A stretch of 9,823 bases of DNA from Pseudomonadota bacterium (GTDB lineage Bacteria > Pseudomonadota > Alphaproteobacteria > Rhizobiales > Hyphomicrobiaceae): contig JAEVZQ010000001.1 of NCBI GenBank assembly GCA_023392135.1, positions 1 through 9,823 of the forward strand. Reading direction: 5' to 3'. Both the position numbers and the translations under genes were made by a program. Positions 5,928 to 9,823 of the stretch are shown piece after piece. Each line of letters begins with the position of its first letter. Position 1 is the stretch's first letter. Below the pieces are notes generated by a model. It searched no databases. It was not told the origin of the DNA and saw nothing but the letters and a program-made list of their open reading frames with translations.

Positions 5928-6935
5928 ATGACGACTACGAGACGAAATGTACTGAAGGCGGCCGGCGCTGGTGCCGTGCTGACCGGTTTTCCCTTCATCG
6001 CCCGCGCTCAGAGCGCCCAGGTCCTGAAGTTCAATCACACGGACACGGCCATCGGCGCCCGCCAGCAGGCGGCCCTGATGTTCGCGGAGAAAGTCGAGAA
6101 ATACACCGAGGGCCGCTACAAGGTCCAGGTGTTCCATTCGGGCCAGGTGGCGAACGATGCCAAGTCGGTGGAGCAGCTTCAGGTCGGCGGACTCGACTTC
6201 GCCATTACCGGCGTCGTCACTTTCACCACCCACGTCAAACCGCTGTCGCTCGTTGCCCTGCCCTATCTCGCCGAGACCTACGAGCAGGGCTGGAAGCTCT
6301 ACGACACCTCGAAGTTCATCAAGACGCAGATGGATGCGCTGCCGGCCAAGGGCATGCGGGTCATCGGCAATTGGGAGGCCGGCTTTCGCAGCTTCAGCAC
6401 GGACTTCCCGCTGAACTCCCCGGCCGACGCCAAGGGCAAGAAGCTTCGCATCGCGCCCGTCGAGATGATCCGCTGGATCATGGAGGCGCAGGGCTGGACG
6501 CCGATCATCCTGCCGGTGACCGAGGTCTATCTCGCCATTCAGCAGGGCACGGTAACGGGCCAGGAGAACCCGATCGACACCATCTACTCGCAGCGCTTTT
6601 ACGAGGTCGCAAAGCACATCACCCTGTCCCAGCACGTCTATTCGCCGCTGTGGCTGGCGATGGCGGAACGCTCCTTCAAGCGCCTGTCGGCAGCCGACCA
6701 GGAAGCGGTGATGCGCGCCAGCAAGGAAGCCGGCGACTGGAACCGGCAGGAGGTGCGCGCCAACGACGAGCGTCTGCTCAAGGAGATGGCGGACAAGGGT
6801 GCGATCATCAACAAGCCCGACCTGAAGCCGTGGCGGGAGGCCTCCGAGCCTGCCATCGAGAAGGCCCGGCAGGCCTACGGCGCCGACATCACCGACCAGC
6901 TCATTGCCGAAGCCGCGGCGATCCGCGGCGCGTGA
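5928..6935 (+). CDS. dctP: TRAP transporter substrate-binding protein (DctP family)
   Basis: A 335-residue periplasmic binding protein that captures the substrate and delivers it to the TRAP membrane subunits. Residues 1-27 form a signal peptide with a twin-arginine start (TTTRRNVLK), a hydrophobic stretch and an AxA-type cleavage site after ARA, so export by Tat is likely. The mature protein has the DctP layout: GARQQAALMFAEKVEKYTEGRY (43-64), FRSFSTD (153-159), KGKKLRIAP (169-177) with the conserved Arg174 expected to bind a carboxylate, TEVYLAIQQGTVTGQENP (198-215), and the C-terminal helical part. The ATG is set by a strong GGAGG (5916-5920) 7 nt upstream; longer in-frame starts lie in the preceding gene. 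A carboxylate-bearing ligand is likely from family knowledge, but its identity is not shown. The symbol denotes the family, not proven C4-dicarboxylate uptake. Confidence 0.94.
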   Translation: MTTTRRNVLKAAGAGAVLTGFPFIARAQSAQVLKFNHTDTAIGARQQAALMFAEKVEKYTEGRYKVQVFHSGQVANDAKSVEQLQVGGLDFAITGVVTFTTHVKPLSLVALPYLAETYEQGWKLYDTSKFIKTQMDALPAKGMRVIGNWEAGFRSFSTDFPLNSPADAKGKKLRIAPVEMIRWIMEAQGWTPIILPVTEVYLAIQQGTVTGQENPIDTIYSQRFYEVAKHITLSQHVYSPLWLAMAERSFKRLSAADQEAVMRASKEAGDWNRQEVRANDERLLKEMADKGAIINKPDLKPWREASEPAIEKARQAYGADITDQLIAEAAAIRGA

Positions 6936-6952
6936 TGCGAGGTACGCGCAGG

Positions 6953-6978
6953 AGGCCCCGGCCGCATCGCGGGGGCCT
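6953..6978 (+). other. GC-rich hairpin between dctP and dctQ
   Basis: AGGCCCC (6953-6959) and GGGGCCT (6972-6978) form a perfect 7-bp stem around a 12-nt loop in which a few further pairs are possible. It lies in the 67-bp gap after the dctP stop. The following bases (TCTGTCC) are not a U-tract, so it is a weak terminator at best. It could act as a partial terminator or a 3' stabilising stem that raises binding-protein mRNA over that of the membrane subunits. Confidence 0.5.
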
Positions 6979-6990
6979 TCTGTCCGGCAA

Positions 6991-6997
6991 GGGGAGG
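6991..6997 (+). promoter_or_regulatory. Ribosome binding site deciding the dctQ start
   Basis: GGGGAGG lies 5 nt before the GTG at 7003. It marks this GTG as the start although the frame is open upstream to 6904 inside dctP. Confidence 0.65.
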
Positions 6998-7002
6998 CTG
7001 CC

Positions 7003-7509
7003 GTGACAAGGCTCTGTGATATATTGACGAAATCCATAGACCTCGCGCTCGTCTACGGCGGCTTGCTCGTCTGCGCGTTCGTCTTCACCAACGTCCTCGT
7101 GCGCTATCTGATGGCCCTCGATCTCGCCTGGGTGAACGAGGTCGGCGAGACGCTGTTCGTGTGGCTGACGTTCCTCGGCGGCGCCCGCGCAGTGCGCTCG
7201 CACGCCCACCTCATGGTCATCGAGTTCGTTGAGCGCATCCCGGCGGGCTTCAGCCGCCTCCTCTTCACGACCCTGGCCCTGCTGACGATCGCGATCCTGA
7301 TCGGGCTCGTATGGTTCGGCGCCGGCATCGCCATCACCAACATGGACCAGACGATGAGCGTCACCGGATGGCCGGTGGGCGTCATGTACTGGGCGATGCC
7401 GGTCGGGTCGGCGCTTGCCGCCATCTTCGTCGTCGAGCAGATCCTGCGCGGTGACGATTTCCGCACCGTGGCCGCGGCCGCCTTCTCCCTCGGAGAGGAA
7501 GAGATCTGA
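7003..7509 (+). CDS. dctQ: TRAP transporter small permease subunit (DctQ family)
   Basis: A 168-residue inner-membrane protein, the four-helix subunit that supports the large TRAP permease. Hydrophobic segments lie at about 13-35, 48-62, 85-108 and 125-147. Typical DctQ signatures are Arg34 in NVLVRYLM, LAWVNEVGETLFVWLTFLGGA (41-61), the Arg/His pair before the second loop (RAVRSHAHL, 62-70) and the W..Y..MP.GSA stretch (123-137). The start is a GTG with a strong ribosome binding site, preceded by a GC-rich hairpin. The stop is 3 bp from the dctM start, so the two membrane subunits are probably made together. The family symbol is used; the transported substrate is unknown. Confidence 0.93.
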   Translation: MTRLCDILTKSIDLALVYGGLLVCAFVFTNVLVRYLMALDLAWVNEVGETLFVWLTFLGGARAVRSHAHLMVIEFVERIPAGFSRLLFTTLALLTIAILIGLVWFGAGIAITNMDQTMSVTGWPVGVMYWAMPVGSALAAIFVVEQILRGDDFRTVAAAAFSLGEEEI

Positions 7510-7512
7510 CCG

Positions 7513-8796
7513 ATGAGCTTTGCAGTTACCGTTGCTTCCTTCTTCGGGCTGGCCTTCATCGGTCTGCCGATCGTCTGGTCGGTGATGGCGGCGACGCTCC
7601 TCTACATGATGCTGTCGTCCGGCAGCTACACGTTCGAGGGCATGGCGCTCGCCTTCGTGGGCGGCGTGGAGCCGTTCCATCTGCTCGCCGTGCCGATGTT
7701 CATCGTCGCCGGCGAGCTGATGGGACACGGCGGCGTCTCCAACCGCCTGATCGACTTCGCCTCGAAGTACCTGCGCTTCCTGCCCGGCAATCTCGGCACC
7801 GTCACCGTGACGTCGTCGATGATCTTCGCCGGCGTCTCCGGCTCGGCTGTCGCCGATACGGCCGCCGTCGGCGGCGTCATGGTACCCGGCATGCAGCGGC
7901 GCGGCTACACGGCGAGCTTCGCCGGCGCGCTGGTCGCGGTTTCGGGCACGATCGGCATCATCATTCCGCCGTCGATCCCGATGATCGTGTTCGCGTTCCT
8001 CGCCAGCACGTCCGTGAAGGACCTGTTCCTGGCCGGCATCATCCCGGGCCTTCTGTTCGGCTTCGGCCTGATCGCCTGGAGCCTGTTCGTCGCCCGGCGT
8101 CAGAGCTGGGACCCGGGCGGCACGATGCCGCCGCTGGGCGAGATCTGGCGCAGCTTCGTCGCCTGCGTACCGGCCCTTTTGATGCCGCTCATCATTCTGG
8201 GCGGCATCTTCGGTGGCATCTTCACGCCAACGGAGGCCGGAGCGGTCGCAGTCGCCTATGCGCTGTTCGTCGGCCTCTTCATTTATCGGGAGCTCACCTT
8301 CGCCAAGCTGCCGAAGCTGCTGCTGCAGTCCTTCATCACGTCTGCTGTCGTGATGATGGTGATCGGGGCGACGACGGCGCTCGCCTGGGTGATCACGCTC
8401 GAGGGCGTGTCGTTCATGCTGGTCGAGCTGATCCGCGAGTTGACGACGAGCAAGGAGGTGTTCCTGCTCATCGTCAACGTGCTGCTGCTGATCCTCGGCA
8501 TCTTCCTCGAGCCGATCCCGGCCATGGTGCTGACGACGCCGCTGCTGCTGCCGGTGGCCAAGGCCATGGGGGTCGACCCGGTCCATTTCGGTCTCATCGT
8601 CACCTGCAATCTGGCGCTCGGACTGTTCACCCCGCCGGTCGGCGGTACGCTGTTCGTCGCCGCCAAGATCGCCAACGTCCGCATGGGACAGATCACGCGC
8701 GACCTCATACCGATGTTCGCGATCTGCCTGATCGTGCTCGCCATCGTCACCTATATGCCGGGCTTCGTCATGGCGCCGGTGGAGTGGTTCCGATGA
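7513..8796 (+). CDS. dctM: TRAP transporter large permease subunit (DctM family)
   Basis: A 427-residue polytopic inner-membrane protein that carries the substrate across the membrane, driven by an ion gradient (Na+ in the studied members). Nearly the whole length is hydrophobic segments, as expected for this family. Conserved motifs are FAGVSGSAVADTAAVGGVMVPGM (105-127), GTIGIIIPPSIPMI (145-158), GGIFTPTEAG (234-243) and FTPPVGG (372-378); the Ser/Gly and Thr-Pro motifs correspond to the ion- and substrate-site loops of characterised TRAP proteins. Length is full, with no sign of truncation. The start ATG follows a purine-rich GGAGAGGAAGAG stretch at the end of dctQ. The stop overlaps the lactonase start by ATGA (8793-8796), which ties transport and lactone hydrolysis into one unit. 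Confidence 0.95.
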   Translation: MSFAVTVASFFGLAFIGLPIVWSVMAATLLYMMLSSGSYTFEGMALAFVGGVEPFHLLAVPMFIVAGELMGHGGVSNRLIDFASKYLRFLPGNLGTVTVTSSMIFAGVSGSAVADTAAVGGVMVPGMQRRGYTASFAGALVAVSGTIGIIIPPSIPMIVFAFLASTSVKDLFLAGIIPGLLFGFGLIAWSLFVARRQSWDPGGTMPPLGEIWRSFVACVPALLMPLIILGGIFGGIFTPTEAGAVAVAYALFVGLFIYRELTFAKLPKLLLQSFITSAVVMMVIGATTALAWVITLEGVSFMLVELIRELTTSKEVFLLIVNVLLLILGIFLEPIPAMVLTTPLLLPVAKAMGVDPVHFGLIVTCNLALGLFTPPVGGTLFVAAKIANVRMGQITRDLIPMFAICLIVLAIVTYMPGFVMAPVEWFR

Positions 8797-9752
8797 TCGA
8801 TCTGGCTGAGGTCTCGTTCGTCGGCTCCGGTCTGGTGCGGCCGGAATGCGTGCTGGCGACGGAGGCCGGCGATCTCTACACCGCCGACTGGCGCGGCGGC
8901 GTCGCGCACATCCGGCCGGACGGCTCGCAGACGCTCTACGCCGGAACCAGCGCTGATCTGCCGGAAGGCGCGCGCCCCAACGGGATCGCCCTCGACCGCG
9001 ACGGATCGTTTCTGTTCGCCAACCTCGGCAGCGAGGTCGGCGGCATCTGGCGGATCGACCGCAAGGGGCAAATTCGCCAGGTGCTGACCGAGATCGACGG
9101 CAAGCTGATCCCGCCGTCCAACTTTGTTCTGCGCGACCGCCGCGAGCGGCTGTGGCTGACGGTCTCGACCCGCCTGACGCCACGCTCGCTCGACTATCGT
9201 CAAAGCGCGGCGACCGGCTTCATTGCGCTGATGGATACCCGCGGGGCCCGGATCGTCGCCGACGGGCTGGGCTTCACCAACGAATGCCTGGTCGATCCGG
9301 AGGAGCGCTATCTCTACGTCAACGAGACCTATACGCGGAAGCTCTCGCGCTTCCCGCTCAGGCCGAACGGCGATCTCGGTACCAAGGAGGTGGTGTGCAC
9401 CTTCGGCCGTGGCCAATACCCGGACGGCATGGCGATGGACGCCGAAGGCCGGCTGTGGGTGACGAGCATCATCTCAAATCAGTTGCTCAGGATCGATCCT
9501 GACACGGGTATGATGGACGTGGTTCTCGAAGACAGCGCCCCGGATCACGTCGACTGGGTCGAGCGGGCCTATCTGGCCGACGCTCTCGCCCGGTCGCACA
9601 TGGACACGATCCGCAGCCGCAAGCTCCGCAGCATCTCCAGCATCGCCTTCGGCGGCAGGGATCTGCGCACCGCCTATCTCGGCTGCCTGCTTGGCGACAG
9701 CATCGCCGCCCTGCGCATGCCGGCGGCAGGTGTCCCGCCAGTGCATTGGTAG
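8793..9752 (+). CDS. SMP-30/gluconolactonase family protein
   Basis: A 319-residue predicted beta-propeller lactonase, a divalent-metal enzyme that in characterised relatives hydrolyses aldono-lactones. Metal-ligand candidates in the family pattern are Glu18 (RPECVL), Asn163 (GFTNE) and Asp211 (PDGMAMD), with Asn110 (PPSNFVL) as a likely substrate or metal contact. Repeating propeller strands are visible, for example RPNGIALDRDGSFLFAN (61-77), VDPEERYLYVNE (167-178) and MAMDAEGRLWVTS (213-225), with a final SSIAFGGRDLRTAYLG (282-297). No signal peptide is seen, so it is probably cytoplasmic. The ATG at 8793 overlaps the dctM stop and follows GGAG by 8 nt; a GTG at 8784 is a less likely start. 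It is the last gene of the operon in the window. Other hydrolase activities (for example on phosphotriesters) exist in the superfamily, so lactonase activity is inferred. Confidence 0.92.
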   Translation: MIDLAEVSFVGSGLVRPECVLATEAGDLYTADWRGGVAHIRPDGSQTLYAGTSADLPEGARPNGIALDRDGSFLFANLGSEVGGIWRIDRKGQIRQVLTEIDGKLIPPSNFVLRDRRERLWLTVSTRLTPRSLDYRQSAATGFIALMDTRGARIVADGLGFTNECLVDPEERYLYVNETYTRKLSRFPLRPNGDLGTKEVVCTFGRGQYPDGMAMDAEGRLWVTSIISNQLLRIDPDTGMMDVVLEDSAPDHVDWVERAYLADALARSHMDTIRSRKLRSISSIAFGGRDLRTAYLGCLLGDSIAALRMPAAGVPPVHW

Positions 9753-9811
9753 CATCAAAGCCGGTGCTGCCGCGTACAAAGAACGCAAAAGAGCAAGCCT
9801 TTGTCCGCCTC

Positions 9812-9821
9812 GGGTGCACCC
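9812..9821. repeat. Perfect 10-bp palindrome at the window edge
   Basis: GGGTGCACCC lies in the 71-bp non-coding tail after the lactonase stop. A looser 6-bp inverted repeat (ACAAAG 9776-9781, CTTTGT 9799-9804) precedes it. Neither is followed by a U-tract inside the window, so a terminator cannot be shown. It may be part of the control region of a gene beyond the edge, or chance. Confidence 0.3.
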
Positions 9822-9823
9822 TA

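Noticed and set aside
5883..7037. A 384-codon minus-strand open frame opposite dctP
   Set aside because: It is antisense to a complete binding protein with signal peptide, and no family features are seen in it.
6901..9183. A 760-codon open frame on the minus strand opposite the TRAP genes
   Set aside because: Its translation is a low-complexity run rich in Arg, Gln, His, Asp and Glu with no domain, as expected for the antisense of hydrophobic, GC-rich membrane genes. The plus strand carries clear DctQ and DctM motifs.

Overview
The window is GC-rich coding sequence with strong third-position G/C bias, tightly packed genes, FCD-type GntR regulators and a three-gene TRAP transporter. This suggests an alphaproteobacterium (Rhizobiales- or Rhodospirillales-like). 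That assignment is inference from gene style, because there is no rRNA or other phylogenetic marker. I see no insertion sequence, phage gene, CRISPR array, tRNA or rRNA.

Layout. (1) Positions 15-1669, minus strand: two short-chain dehydrogenases (SDRs), each with a plausible promoter of its own. Both promoters carry the same 8-mer (TCATACCT, read on the minus strand). (2) Positions 1826-2629, plus strand: a GntR/FCD regulator, divergent from the SDRs across a compact control region rich in inverted repeats. (3) Positions 2630-3027: a 398-bp gap without a convincing gene, holding a candidate promoter for what follows. (4) Positions 3028-9752, plus strand: one long apparent operon. It encodes a second GntR/FCD regulator, an isocitrate/isopropylmalate-type dehydrogenase, a Gfo/Idh/MocA oxidoreductase, a TRAP substrate-binding protein, the TRAP small and large membrane subunits, and an SMP-30/gluconolactonase-family lactonase. 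Three of its junctions are 4-bp ATGA overlaps (regulator/dehydrogenase, dehydrogenase/oxidoreductase, large permease/lactonase). dctQ and dctM are 3 bp apart.

Reading of the system. The gene set fits uptake and oxidative breakdown of a small organic acid, probably a sugar acid or hydroxy-dicarboxylate. The TRAP system would import it. The Gfo/Idh enzyme and the SDRs would oxidise hydroxyl groups, the lactonase would open an aldonolactone-type intermediate, and the beta-decarboxylating dehydrogenase homologue would act on a 2-hydroxy acid. Two metal-binding FCD regulators probably sense the substrate or an intermediate. The substrate cannot be read from the sequence.

Points worth a second look: the shared operator-like element in the two SDR promoters; the Phe at the position of the usual catalytic Tyr in the isopropylmalate-type dehydrogenase; the regulator coupled to the enzyme gene behind it; and a GC-rich hairpin between the binding-protein gene and the membrane subunits. 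Overall this is an uncharacterised catabolic cluster built from known families, not an obviously new class of system.
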